DNA of 64,000 nt from Tipula vernalis (GCA_958295665.1 OY282558.1:314374092-314438091); one strand, 5' to 3'; positions 46,601 through 58,532 are shown, counted from the first letter of the stretch. The notes: a model not told the origin generated them from the sequence alone. Translations and numbers: made by a program.

Positions 46601-46834
46601 ATGTTGATACAATGCAATTTGTTCACTCAGCGGACAGTGTAAATGATTCGCTCGTTTATTCGGCTTAGAATGGAATCTTAGAAATGCGATGGAATTACGG
46701 GGGAAGCTCGGCCATTTTTGCATTATAATATTTATAACTTAATTTCAATTATTAAATAACATAATAATCAACAAAATGACAAATAGATATTTTAGAAGTA
46801 GTGTACTGAGAAATTTCTCATGAACTATTCGGAG
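43656..46834. other. AT-rich DNA, no gene recognised
   Basis: I found no recognisable coding block, inverted repeat or RNA gene in these 3.2 kb. A 67-codon frame at 45824-46027 is lysine-rich and not recognised. Confidence 0.45.
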
Positions 46835-46955
46835 AAGGGTGGGGGTCGAAAACGAAAGTTTGATTAGGGCCCGGATTCTCCTACAGGAATTCTTCTCGTG
46901 GGGTCTCAGAAGTGAAAGCTTGCCTAGGGTCCCGATTTTCCTTAATTCGCCACTG
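46835..46955. repeat. Two-copy direct repeat of about 60 bp
   Basis: ggggtcgaaaacgaaagttt (46841) and ggggtctcagaagtgaaagc (46900) start two related units; each continues with agggcccggattctccta or agggtcccgattttcctta and ends aattc. G/C-richer than the surroundings. Confidence 0.5.
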
Positions 46956-48810
46956 TTTGCAGTATCAAAAACTTATTTAAATCGATGGAATATAATACCT
47001 CATGAATTATTTTGTCTAATTCCTTCCGTATAAATTGAAGCATGTCAAATTGTGTGCTGAGTTCGTGTTACTATTTTTACGAAACCTGTACTGCCCCTTA
47101 CATAATTTTCTGTTGATTTCCAAAAAGTTCACTCTCTGTTGTTTAACAATTTTGCCTAAAATTTTTGTTTAGAAAATGTTTATTGTTCTTGACAATTTCA
47201 CATTATCTACCATATCCATCTAGCATTCATTGATCTGTCGCAATGGTGCTATAACTCCGCAATGGTCTACGCAATGGTGCTATAACTCTACCAATATTTG
47301 CATAAAAATGATTGAGTTTATTCAATTCAATTTTTCGTTCATTTAATCTTTTATTTTCTGAAATTAAATCATTTTTGCTACTATTTTTCGGACCGTTTCA
47401 GGGATTATCCAAATTTTTTTGAAATTTGATAACTTATATTTTATGTGTTTACTTCATATTAAGTGGGTTACTGAATTTCTTGAATATTTAATTTCAAATC
47501 CGGTAATTTCCTTCGCTGGATCCGCTAAAAACTTTGAATGCCAAAAATGTCTCGCTTTTATATTGACGATAAACATTCAGTATCGATCCAAATGGTCTGT
47601 TTTTTGATTTTCTAACAAGTTCATTTGAGCATTTAACAATTTTCTCATTTTATTCATCACAAAAAATCTTATATAATTCAACCAAATTTGCAAGTTTATT
47701 AATAACAACGCGATTTTCAATGTATTTGCTTAAATTCAGCTTTACCTTTGAATGAATTTTAAATTAACTTTGATTCGATAAAAATCAAATTATGTTTTAA
47801 TTAACATCTAAAAAACCGTTTAATTCAATTATATCGAAATGTTTTTATGTAATAAATTTATATTAAAATCGCCTGTGACAAACGCATAATTATTTTTAAT
47901 CTCAGATAAATGACCATCAATAATCACAAAGAATTCGTTGAGATTTTCATTAAAGTGTACGATGCTCTATAAATATTAGATTCAGTAATCGATTTATTAT
48001 TCCTTTGAATTTTGACACTTAATACATTTAAGGTGTTGTTATTGAATTCTCTTAAAATTTTAAAACTCAACATCATCCAACTCACCACACCTTTATTCTG
48101 ACGTTAATGGAAAATTCATAATCTATTTGTGAATTTATCCTTTAATTTTGACAAATCGTCGAAACTAAAAATCTTTATGAACGCATACTCGTCACCTGTC
48201 TAAGTGTGCTTAGGTAGCCACTTCAACCTAACTTAACACCAGCATATTTTACACAATTTGGACAACGTGCTCTTACCTCTTTATATAAATATTGATGATT
48301 CCTAGTCAGTTGCTCTATTATGTAAAATGGTTTTTTGTCGTACAATGATGTGCCATTAATGATCGATTCTTTATTTTTTAAATGTGCCCCATTTAATATT
48401 TCTACTGTTTCTGGTCTGCTTTGTTTGATATTCCATTAATATTAATCTGTGGTCACATATTATGCAAAATCGCTTAAGCCAAATTTGAAAATTTTTATTG
48501 AGAGGTAGAAAAAGTTAATTATTAAATTGGTTTTTGACTTATGTTGATAAAAGCTACCGCCGCCTGCGACCAAAGCCTTTGGCCACAAGGCATTACCACT
48601 TAAGTAAAATTTAGTGAAGTTAGATGAGAGATAGAAAGCGTTGAATATTGAAAATAATTTTTGTCTTAAGCCGACTTAAACGGTTTTGCCTTGTGACCTG
48701 ATTGATTTTTTATTGAATTGTACAATAATTTTGATGGAAATGATGAATTTGAAGGAAGTATTAGCTGTTTATATTTATTTAACACATTTTGCAGTGCATT
48801 TGGCTTTGCA
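46956..48810. other. AT-rich DNA, no gene recognised
   Basis: The phrase cgcaatggtgctataactc occurs twice (47240-47290). Nothing else recognised. Confidence 0.45.
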
Positions 48811-49412
48811 ATGTCGAATTTTCGGAAGAGGGCCGAAAGTTCGAATGTCGAAAGGCCGAATGTCGAAAGGCCAAATGTCGAAAGGCCGTTTGTGTCAAAA
48901 TTGATTTTAATTTTTCATCATTTTAGGAATGAAAATTTTCAAAATTTATATTTTTATTAAAACCATAATTTATATTTGTATCAAAATTTTTGTACAAAAA
49001 TGTTTAATAGTAAATCGCCTTAAATATTGAAATCTTCTTACTTTTTTTTTGTCATTGTATTAAAAATTAATTAATTATAATAAATTTTTTTTTCCAACAA
49101 AATTTGATCATATTAAAATGGAGGTATCACGTATTTTCATTTATTTAAATGATTGTAAATTAGGGAATAAATTCAATGGTTTTAAATATTGCTTTCAATC
49201 AATTAAGTGACGGCAAATTTTTTGAAAATCCGGCCTTTCGACCCAATCGGCCTTTCCACACGTTCGGCCATTCGACCCATTTGTCCTTTCGACATTCGGC
49301 CTTTCAAAATATTCGGCCATACGACATTCGCCCTTTCGATATTCGGACTTCCGACCAATTCGGCCTTTTGGCGTTCGGCCTTCCGACATTCGGCCTTTCA
49401 ACATCGAACGGA
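48811..49412. mobile_element. Small foldback-like element with ggccgaatgtcgaaa arms
   Basis: Left arm 48811-48890 holds about four 15-bp units (ggccgaatgtcgaaa and variants). Right arm 49229-49412 holds the same unit in reverse complement, about nine degenerate copies (cggcctttcgacattcgg). The 340-bp AT-rich loop between them has no coding frame. Tandem-repeat inverted arms are the hallmark of foldback elements. The unit differs from the one at 15.0/26.5 kb. Borders and target duplication were not fixed. Confidence 0.6.
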
Positions 49413-49649
49413 ATTTTCACCTCTAATTTCATTGTTTTCTGATACCAGCATTTTAACGAGATTTTTCAAATTATTTATGGTGTTTTCCGTCGACACAATT
49501 TTCACTACACTGGGTTATATTTGCTAAGCAAATTATTTACTGTACTGGTGTCACATACAAAATGTACCATCCTTGCGAATTATCAACAAAGTTTAAAAAA
49601 ATGCTCGTCTACAAACTATAGTGGGATTTCGGCTAATAAATGAAACGTA
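49413..49649. other. Spacer, nothing recognised
   Basis: Lies between the foldback-like element and the gypsy 3' LTR; may contain its unaligned end. Confidence 0.3.
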
Positions 49650-49825
49650 CAATTGTATTTAATTAGTTTTATATTTATAATTTATTTCACTATTTCATAC
49701 TTATTAGAGTCCCGATTGATTTTGTGTAAATTTTGAAATTTGACTGACAATCTATTGTCGATAAATTTAAAGAATGTTGATGTTAGTGTTTTGTTTGCAT
49801 ATTTATGTAGAGTTTACCTGCTACA
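49650..49825 (-). repeat. gypsy 3' LTR (shortened)
   Basis: Matches 54015-54337 in three blocks: ttagagtcccgattgatttt, a tattgtcgataaatttaaagaatg-like block, and gttttgtttgcatatttatg up to gctaca at 49825. Two stretches present in the other LTR are missing here. The outer end is approximate. Confidence 0.7.
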
Positions 49826-49838
49826 TCACTCCCCTCTT
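49826..49838 (-). other. gypsy polypurine tract
   Basis: Minus strand aagaggggagtga directly before the tgtagc start of the 3' LTR; this fixes element orientation. Confidence 0.75.
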
Positions 49839-49896
49839 GGATCGAAAACCATAGTGTTTAGAAGTGAAATCTAATGTCTTTGCGGACACTATGATT

Positions 49897-51414
49897 TTAT
49901 ATTGGGATAACTACAAGAATTTCGTAGGCTGGCTTCAGCCTGTCGATGCCAATTGTCGTTGGTTTACCGTTGATTTCCAGAACAAAGAATTTGCCCAATT
50001 TGGGGGTCACTGGATATGGTCGAGAATATGGTGTTCTCAAAAGACTCTTAACTCTGTCTACACGAACGAATACGTGGGAGCAGATTTCCAGATTTTTGGG
50101 TATGTATGTATCCTGTTGAGTCGACTGTCGTATTTTGATCGTTGATGAAAAACTCACCGGGAACCTTGATATTTAGACCATACACGAGGTCTGCTGGCGC
50201 GTGCAGTTGAGGTCTTCCTTGAATGAAGTTCGAATACCCAATAAAACTGTTGGAAGGTCAAAACTCCAATGGGATTTATTGCATCGAGCTGTTAATGCGG
50301 CTTTTAGCTGCCTGTGGCTTTCACAGTTCGACAAGACCATTCGAAATCGGATTAAAAGCTGTTGTCCTAATGCGGTATGCACATAAGAGCTTTGTGAGCT
50401 CGGTGAACATTGTTGATTCAAATTGTGTTCCTTGTCTGTCGTTATAAATAGTGGAACACCAAATCTACAGGATTATTCATTGTAGAAGATTTTACTTACG
50501 GTTTTGACAGTCATTTCTCGGATTGCATAAGCTTCTGGCCCATGGGTAAATCGGTCGACCATCGTTCGAATATAATGATAGCCATTCGGTTGGGGCAGTG
50601 GACCAATTAGGTCCATGTGGATGTGTTCAAACCTGCCACTTGGTAGCTAGAATTTACCAAGTTCTGATTTTGTGTGGCGGTGAACTTTGGATTTTTGACA
50701 TGGGATACAAGATTTCGCCCAGTTGCTTGTATCAGTATTCATTCTAGGCCAGAAGTACCTCGAAGCGATTAATTTACGCGTGGCACGGATGCCGGGATGT
50801 GATAAGCCATGTAGACTATCGAAAATTGTCCGTCTTATATCTTTAGGGACGAAGGGTCGATTTTGACCTGTCGATGTCTCACACCAAATTTGATGCTTAT
50901 TGTCCGGTAAGTTCGGATTCCGAACTGAAATCAATTTTTGCAATTCCTCGTCACATCGTTGCTGTTGAAGTAATTCTTTCATGTCGAGACAGTAGACGTT
51001 GATTTCTGGTAAAGGTGATTCACCAGAATGCGTTAAACAGTCGCTCACCACATTTTGTTTACCTTTAATGTGGTGAATGTCGGTCGTGAATTGTGCAATA
51101 TAATCGAGATATGGTAATTGCCTGAGACTACGTTCTGATTTTGACGCAATTGCTGTTGTTAAAGGCTTATGGTCAGTGAAAATAGAGAAATTTGGGCCTT
51201 CGACCAAATGGCGCAAGTGTTTAAACACTGCTAGATATATAGCAAGAAGTTCTCTATCGAATGTGGAGTATTTTGTTTCTGGACAGTGCTTCTTTGAAAA
51301 GAACGCTAATGATTGCCAACATCTATGGTTGCGTTGTTGTAAGACAGCTCCAACCGCTAAGCCAGAAGCGTCTGTAGTGATGTTGATCTCAGTATCGTTC
51401 AATAGTTGTGCCAA
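49897..51414 (-). pseudogene. gypsy RNase H and integrase, broken
   Basis: An open stretch 51414-50647 gives RNase H (ITTDASGLAVGAVLQQ, FDRELLAIYLAVFKHLRHL, IFTDHKPL: Asp, Glu, Asp present) and the integrase zinc domain (HGLSHPGIRATRKLI...CIPCQKSK, an H-H-C-C site). Past a stop at 50646 come FEHIHMDLIGPLPQPNGY (first integrase Asp, about 50625), a degraded second Asp region near 50440, a block near 50330 where NGLVEL and the frame of LKAALTARCNKSHWSFDLP overlap, and the C-terminal VFVRVDRVKSLLRTPYS to GIDRLKPAY (50090-49935). Frameshifts near 50430, 50340 and 50160. Confidence 0.85.
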
Positions 51415-51469
51415 AAGAGTGGCCGCGGCAAGAGAACGCTTGACTTCGTTGAAAGATGCGATGCACTCT

Positions 51470-52640
51470 TCAGGCCAAGAGAAATTGTTTCTGTTTTTTG
51501 CCTTTCTTGAGTAAAGTCGACAGATGCTGGTGAATAGGCGACAACAGTTCGGCTAAACGTGGTATAAACCAGTGGTAATAGTTTACCATACCTACGAACT
51601 GCTGTATTTGGCGGATTAACGTTGGCACTAGAAAATTTGACATGGCTTCAACTCTTTCTTTCGACGGAAGAATACCATTTATAGAAATTGTGTGGCTTAA
51701 ATAATCAAGTGACAAAATGCATTTCGAACCTATAATATTTATTCCAAATGCGGAGAGACGTTTAAGAACTGACTCGAGATATTCTCTATGTTCCATCTCG
51801 GATGACTCGCAATGAGGATATCATCGATATAAGAAAAGACGAAATCCAGCCCTTTCAGAACTTCGTTTAAGAATCGCTGGAATTTCTGCGCTGAGTTGCT
51901 GTTTTGTAAATATCCTCCGCAGCCATGGGAATCTGATGATAAGCCCGAACCAAATCTGTTTTTGAAAAAATAGTGGCGCCGGCATGTATGTGTGGGATAG
52001 GATATCTATCAGGGATCGTGAAAGTGTTGAGCTGCCGATAGTCTCCACAAGGGCGCCAGTCCTTGTCTTTCTTTTGAACCATATGTAAAGGCGAGGAGAC
52101 GAGGGCGGCAGATTCCGAAATCTGTCATAAACTGAAATTCGGTTTTTGCAGCTTTCAGTTTAGTTGCGTCGAGTTCTCGCGGTTTGGAACAAGGTAACCA
52201 ACCTTGTGTGATGATGTAGTGAACTATATTATGCTTCATCGAGGGATATTTTTTTACAAGAGCGTCGTATGAATTATTGACGCTGAAATGTTTTAAGGTT
52301 GGCGTATTAACCTGAGCGATGGTTCCGTTTACCACAAGAGCTGTAAGCGGGTCAGAAATCTTCTGTTTTTCAAATCAACCACGAGATTATATTTGGACAG
52401 AAAGTCAGCGCCTATATTAGGCATGTCTACTGCCGCGACTATAAAGGGATGTGTGAACGAACGCCTGACACCGACATTGACTATTACCAATTATGTACCA
52501 TAAGTGGAAATTGGGGTATCGTTTGCTGCGGTAAAAATGCAAACGGTGTCTTCTGCTTATCGGTGAAACTTTTTAACGGGTATCACAGATACTTCAGCCA
52601 ACGAATCCGTTTTCATGATCGTTTATGAAAAGACGGCGAG
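51470..52640 (-). pseudogene. gypsy protease and reverse transcriptase, broken
   Basis: The protease remnant near 52590 reads TDSLAEVSVIP, so the Gly of the active-site triplet is replaced by Leu, followed by AANDTPISTYG and PNIGADFLSKYNLVVDLKNR (about 52420-52360). The RT has [20 protein letters not shown] (52058-52000) and [15 protein letters not shown] (51965-51920). About 20 residues that should follow YKTA are deleted. After this come [20 protein letters not shown] with the YIDD box (about 51840) and EYLESVLKRLSAFGINI (51785-51735). Stops and frameshifts lie near 52600, 52350, 52080, 51880 and 51800. Confidence 0.85.
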
Positions 52641-52679
52641 ATAAATCAATCCGACTGTTTGCCGTAGAGACAGCACTAT

Positions 52680-53410
52680 TTATTTGTTTTCCGAAGACTT
52701 ACAGAAGTTTGAAGAAGAAGCTCCGCTTTGCGAGGCTACCGGTGGGAAATTGCACGGCTTTGGACAGTTGCACGTGAGCCGAAACGACGGTGATAGTAGC
52801 AGAGTTCGGATGATCTTGAACACGATCTGTTCTATGTGATCTGTAATTGTTATTTTGGAAATTCCCTCTGTCCGGTGATCTTCCACGAAACCCAAAGCTC
52901 ATGTTGGCAAGTGTTCGCTGGAGATCTGCTAGTTGCCGTTGCGTCTGGTCTTGTTATCGTTGCATCTTGGCAAGGTCTGGTTTATCGTCAGCAGTTGCCT
53001 TGCCACAGGAGTTTTGCTGTTTAACTTCAGCAATAGATAGGGTTGTTCTGGATTGAGCATAAATCCAGATTTGGTCAGCGACCGGCAGTAGCTTCTGATT
53101 GTCCTTCTTGCTGTCCCGTGCCAGGATTGCTCTTAAGTCATCTAGCAAATGTTTAATAAGCCAGAGGTTTTTTAATAAATCTGCATTTACTAAAGTGTAG
53201 TCACCTGCTTTCTGCTCGAGCAAGAGATAAAAATGGGATGGCCGTAGGTCTCCCATTTTCTGGCAACCGGAATGCAACTCGTCGAGACGAATATTTGGCA
53301 ATGGTATATGGAATATTTGGCAATGGTATGGGAATGTATGTGCCAGCCGATGTACCTGGTTTGTTATTCTCGTCGTAACTTGTGCCAGCGGGCCGCGTTT
53401 TTGGTGGCAT
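52680..53410 (-). pseudogene. gypsy gag remnant
   Basis: ATG at 53410 (MPPKTRPAGTSYDENNKPGT), frameshift near 53220, then RPSHFYLLLEQKAGD and LLKNLWLIKHLLDDLRAILA (53210-53100) and KLLPVADQIWIYAQ (53075-53035), in the position and style of a gypsy gag capsid C-terminus. A Q/R-rich stretch and a glycine-arginine-type segment with RGRSPDRGNFQNNNYRSH (52885-52835) follow. The atatttggcaatggtat phrase is tandemly duplicated at 53287-53325. A further minus frame at 54057-53737 precedes this ATG and may be leader sequence. Confidence 0.7.
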
Positions 53411-54014
53411 TATTTTATATATCGCGATTTATAAGTAAACGGTCGAGCAGAAATATTTATTTAAACAGATAGAATGGGCAAAAACCAGAAAGAAAAAAAT
53501 ATTGCGATCGCGAACTTCGAGTAGAAATAATTCTTTCCTCTTCTTACTTCTGCAAAGCAACACAGAGGAATAATTCGACAGTAAATTATCTATCGCGCAC
53601 AAGCAATCGGGCTCCTTTACAATTAATTAAGTAGCGAATTTTGATAAAAGAAATTATGTATTAAAATTGAGAAATATTGAGAAAAGTAATCGAAATTATA
53701 AGGAAAAATTAAGCAGAAATAAAAGGAAATAATAATTTATATAATATAAGAAAAATTTAAAAATCTTAACTTATTATTTTTTTTTTCTTCGTTCTTGTTG
53801 TATCCGGTTTTGTTGAGTATTCTCCATATGTTGTCCAGTGTTGTTGATTTTTGTGTTGTTTCTGCTCTTACAGGTGGTGCCAACTCTCTAACTACCTCGA
53901 TGGGCGCTGTCGCCTTTGTGGGGGCAATATGCTGGGACCCAGTTATTTTATTATTATTATTTTTTTTTTTTTTGTTTTTTTGTATTTTTTTTAATTTAGA
54001 TTTCGTTAAAATAA

Positions 54015-54337
54015 TTTTAGTTAGATTTTGTTTATTATTTAATTCACTATTTCGCACTTATTAGAGTCCCGATTGATTTTGTATTAATTTTGAAATTTGA
54101 CTGACTCGATTATAGATTGCGGACGGTTTTTATATTAAAATATTTTGATTGCCTTCAGTAGTCGCAATATATTATATCGACAATCTATATTGTCGATATA
54201 TTTAAAGAATGTGCGAAATATTTATATTCAGCAACGAGCAATATTTTAAGCGGCTTAAGCGGCGCGATATAAAATATTTTTGCTACGACCGATGTTAATG
54301 TTTTGTTTGCATATTTATGTAAAGTTTAGCCGCTACA
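54015..54337 (-). repeat. gypsy 5' LTR
   Basis: Minus strand begins tgtagcggctaaactttac at 54337. It contains atattatatcgacaatctat (about 54169-54188) and ctaataagtgcgaaatagtg (about 54065-54046). The inner end is approximate; I could not fix the primer-binding site. Confidence 0.65.
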
Positions 54338-56869
54338 AAACCACAACTAATTCTATAAATTATTTTTCGGCAATCTTTACTATACATTGGCGATTATTTT
54401 TGTTCTATTTAGAAACAATTTTGTTGCACTTTCCACACTTAGAATTTTGCGACATAATCTTAGTTATGCGGAACTTGATGAAATTAATTACAAAAGTACA
54501 AATTAAACATAAAAAAAATTATTTAGTAAATTTTAGGCAGGAAAAAAATAATTTGCTTGTTCGGTTGGTATTAAACCGCTTGTCGTTGGTGGAGATACCA
54601 AAACATTTGTGATAAAGATTATTTCCTCATCGTACATTATATTTGAATTATATTGTTATTCAGGAATTGAATTGCTAAAAGTAAAATTAAATTTGTAAAA
54701 ATAGTTTCTTTAATAAAATAATAAATGCAATAATAAACCATGTTAACTTCACTCTCTGGTACATATTGGTGGCCAGAAAGGTAACTTCGTCGATTAAAAT
54801 GGACATTTTTTTACTTGGGGAAAGTTACAACAGTTTGGCTGACTGTTTATTCGTTAATCTTTTATCCACATTTTGTTTAACTAAATCGTCTAAAGCGTTA
54901 TTTTGGGTTTTGGAAATATGGTCTTAACTTGCATTTTTGACACATTTTTTATTTCACTTTTTATAACTCTTCCTGATTTTCAAAATAAATATTCAGACAT
55001 TTTTTTTTTATTCTCGACAAATAATAAACGACAACAATAAATTTGTGGATAAATTTAAATTTGACTGGTCGAGTAAACGTCAGCGAAAATGGAATTCATT
55101 GACTTTTACCAGGCGAAAAATTACTAATACCAAACATTATGTAAATGTTATTTAGTTCCCTAAAAATAAAAGTTTTACACAATTTGCAGGCCAAACCCAT
55201 TTATACAGCTTCAGACCACCTATTACATCGTATACAAGTATATATATATTATAAAACCCGCCACTCACAGTATTTTACTGTTAACTGTCCGGCAAAATAA
55301 AGCCCAGAAGACAACAACCGAATGTAATAGCCGTCTGTAAACCGCAAAAACCTAATTTTAAAAATTAACTTCACAACCTCTTTCATTACATCCATCTTAA
55401 ATACTTATTTACGATCGTTTTCAATTTCAAAAAGAAATTTAGCTATGGAACACCAACAAAACAATCATATCTTAACAATAAAAGAAACAATAAAATCGGT
55501 ATATGTGCATTGAAAAAAGGTCATAAAAATTGTTTATAGTCCTTAAGCATATAACTCTTGTCTTATCCTTTTTTTTCTGCCATGCTTTTTCTTAAATGTG
55601 TGCGTCCGTCCATTGTTTTCTGTGATTGATTTAAATGGCAATAAAAAAAACTGTGCGCACAATAAAGAAAAGGGGTGCCAAAAAATTGCTAATAAAGCAA
55701 TTATAATAATTTTTATTGTATTTTTGTTACGGCCTGAAGAACAAACGGTATTATGTATATAGCATTAAGAATATAATAATATGATGATGTCCTTTTTTTA
55801 TTTTTTTTTCTGTTTGTTGCGTCAAGAAACTGGAATGGGTTTGTGCGGAGAATATGCAAAGAATATTAAAAGATTTTGAATATTTTACAAAGTATCGCTT
55901 ATATTTAACATACATAAAAGGGTCAAAGAATTTTTTTTCGTTTTAGATAGAGATATGGTTAATACATTTTAAACTATTTATGTTCGTGTTGAAATGAAAA
56001 TGGATATTTAAAAAATTAGAATATTGTGTAATTTAAGTAATTGTTGTTGCGGTCGTCGATATGAAGGGAAGCTGGTTAAACCGGATTATTTTGAACTTGT
56101 ATGTATAACGAAGGGGTAAAATTATTTATGTACTGACTTCTGCCATTTTCTAATGTTTATAAATAAATTATAGTGGAAATGAATTCTTATATGATTGAAA
56201 TCGGAGCACTAAACATGTGTCGTAACTGAACAAAAATTATTTTTGTATTCAAATTGCAAAATAAACACAAACAAAATAAAAATCTACTTGGAGTCTTCTT
56301 ACTCATTTCTTTTGTATTTTTATTTGTTGTGTGCCATAAAAAACGAAATAAAAACTATAAAACTAACGATTTGTTTATATAATAAAATCAAATGACTAAC
56401 AACAAAATAATCATAACCATAATTGAATAAAGATATTAAGTGAATACATACATTGATAATGTAAGAGATGTTATGTGATGTTTTTGTATATATGAATGTA
56501 CAAAGTATGTAGAGAAACTATACTAAAGAAAACCACTCTTTATATTCTTTGCAGTTTACGGTATTAAGTTTTAAGATTTTTGCTTAGAAAATTTGTTGAA
56601 TGCAGTTAATTTTGGACAATTTTCGTCTGTAAGAAAAATTTATTGACTTTATTTTGTTTTGGTTCGTACTGCGGTACGAGGAAGAAGCTGATCTCACTTT
56701 TAAACGCCTTCTTTTCATCAACAATAAAACATTCATTGATTTCAGGCGTTATTTACAAAGAACATTGGTATCTCAAAAATAAGGATCAGAACCATCAGCT
56801 TTAAGCCAACTAATTTGATATGTCGTTGAATACACGAAAAAACTGGTTTGTTTTGGAGACGCTCTGGAT
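54338..56869. other. AT-rich DNA, no gene recognised
   Basis: A 110-codon frame at 54280-54612 crosses the LTR edge and is not a gene. The rest is A/T-rich with T and A runs. Nothing recognised. Confidence 0.45.
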
Positions 56870-57405
56870 TCATATAGCCTTACAAAGCCAGAGCGGTAGC
56901 AATTAAGGATAAGAATACTAGAGATGATATGGGTCCCGTTGGAAAAATTTAGTTCAAGTTTCCCGTCATTAGAAACTTTGTATAAAATCAGCCTATAGAG
57001 TGTTACGTCTACAGATGTATTGCATTGATGTGATTTGTCAGTAGCTATTGCTGAAAAAAATTCAGCTCGAGTTTCCCGTGGAAAATCTTGGAAAACACAA
57101 TAAAGTTTCCAACTGAGAGCTAATAGAAATCTTTGCACAAAAATTCAGATCAAGTTTCCCGTGGGAAATTCATTAGAAGCTTTGTATAAAATTGGCCTCG
57201 AATTAGTTTCTAATGATTTTTGACAATTATTCATTGAATTTCCCCCCATTTCCTACGGGAACATGAACTGAAATTTGACCAGTGATTGCCATTGACGAAT
57301 CACATAAAGATAATTCACCTACATCAGTTCACTATAGAAGGTGGCTTTATTCCAATTTGAAATATTTTTTTGATCTTCTGATTTTCCGATATTTTTCACG
57401 ATTAG
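56870..57405 (-). repeat. Dispersed inverted-repeat element, copy 2
   Basis: The minus strand from 57405 reads aaaatatcggaaaatcagaa, matching the left end of copy 1 (1925 onward), and its 57080-56990 portion matches 2100-2210 of copy 1 (tcacatcaatgcaatacatc, then acactctata). Inside, the phrase tttgtataaaat is repeated with nearby fttcccgtgg-like cccacgggaaact blocks at about 57150 and 57070, showing local duplication. The 121-codon minus frame at 56773-57138 lies in repeat sequence and is not a recognised gene. Confidence 0.55.
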
Positions 57406-57710
57406 GTGGAACAATGTTTTCAACGTGAGACTATTTACAAAATTGTTTAATACATTCGTCGACACCAGTTTGATTTTCTGGCAACCCGATACCAAAGGTT
57501 TTAATTAAAAGCATTTCCATTAAAAGTTCTTTATCCATAATCAATTTTTATTAGGATGGTATAACCTTCGTGGCTCCTATAGATAATATTTAATCTGCAC
57601 ATGCTATTCCAGTTTAATCAACCTTAAGAATTTTAAACTTTTAAGGCCTAACTCGTATGCCTTAATTTATTCTTTCAATGCTGGGTCCATAAGCTTGAAA
57701 TTCACAAAAT
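57406..57710. other. Spacer, nothing recognised
   Basis: AT-rich, no gene. Confidence 0.3.
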
Positions 57711-57792
57711 AAAGTCACCGGTGACTTTCTACTAAAATTCGTTATTTCAGGCGAAAATTTAAATTGCTTTATATCAAAGTCACCGGCGACTT
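57711..57792. repeat. Pair of 17-18-bp palindromes (aaagtcaccggtgacttt)
   Basis: A perfect 18-bp palindrome at 57711-57728 and a near-identical copy at 57776-57792 (one base changed in the centre), 65 bp apart. Such sites can bind dimeric proteins, but no gene is nearby and chance or a repeat origin is possible. Confidence 0.6.
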
Positions 57793-58047
57793 CTTTCAGT
57801 ATATATCAAGAACAAGCGCAGAGAACACTTTTGTAAAAATAATACCTTCATTGGCTATCAAAACCAAAACAAAAATGTTTATACAAGCCGTACTATGACG
57901 ATACAAACACAAAATATAACCTACTATTTCTGTAAGTATTAGTGTTGTGACCCGCAGTATAATCTTTACATACTTCGATTTCAAATTGTAGAACACAAAC
58001 TAGTATAGAAAATCTATGCTAAAGAGTCCAATTATTCATAATATGTC
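57793..58047. other. Spacer, nothing recognised
   Basis: A 66-codon minus frame (57796-57996) is hydrophobic but not recognised. Confidence 0.3.
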
Positions 58048-58532
58048 TACCCAAAATAAGTAGAAATATCAATCTCTCAGTACTTTACCCCAAGACTTAC
58101 ACAAAGTGCATAACCCTAGTAGTAGTTTGGTTTCGTACTGAAAAAGTTACTCTACTCATCAAGTAGCTACGACCTAACTACAAAAATACAATTCCAACAT
58201 AAACAGACATACTTCTCTTAAACTTCCTTATATTGCGTGGGCATTAAACACACACAATTGAAGGTTTTCCTTGAGGTTTTTGATTTAGTGAATATAATTC
58301 GCTAAATCAGTACGTTCTTTCTTTGACACAATCTGTGTTAAGTAGGAATTGTGTTTTTATAGTTTGTTCGTAGCTACCTGATGAGTAGACCAACTTTTTC
58401 AGTACGAAATCAGTATGTACTACCAACACAATGAGCTCAAGGAACGTTCTCATTTTTTGTTCAGGGTTATACACTTTGTTTAACTGTTAGGGAAAAAAAC
58501 GCGGGGATTGATATTTCTACTTTCTTTGGGTA
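58048..58532. repeat. Inverted-repeat element, 485 bp, arms ~150-190 bp
   Basis: Left arm from 58048 (tacccaaaataagtagaaat) and right arm ending 58532 (atttctactttctttgggta) are inverted copies. The match continues through gtactgaaaaagtt (58134 and the complement near 58400), ctactcatcaagtagctacg and aaatacaattcc. The loop is 58200-58340. No coding frame; target duplication not clear. MITE- or foldback-type, non-autonomous. Confidence 0.7.

Larger units (their letters stand above)
49650..54337 (-). mobile_element. Decayed Ty3/gypsy LTR retrotransposon
   Basis: Minus-strand element with LTR remnants at about 54015-54337 (5') and 49650-49825 (3'), both starting tgtagc on the minus strand. A polypurine tract borders the 3' LTR. 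Between them gag, protease, RT, RNase H and integrase follow in the usual Ty3/gypsy order (RNase H before integrase). Frames are broken in nearly every domain. No env seen. The left LTR is about 150 bp shorter than the right because of two internal gaps. Confidence 0.85.

Noticed and set aside
48830..48893. Regular short direct repeats that could suggest a CRISPR array
   Set aside because: Units are contiguous without unique spacers, the inverted partner array is nearby, and the DNA is eukaryotic.
52836..53056. Plus-strand frames over the gypsy gag region
   Set aside because: Antisense shadows of the minus-strand gag-pol relic.
54280..54612. 110-codon plus frame
   Set aside because: Begins inside the gypsy LTR and runs into A/T-rich flank; no recognised domain.
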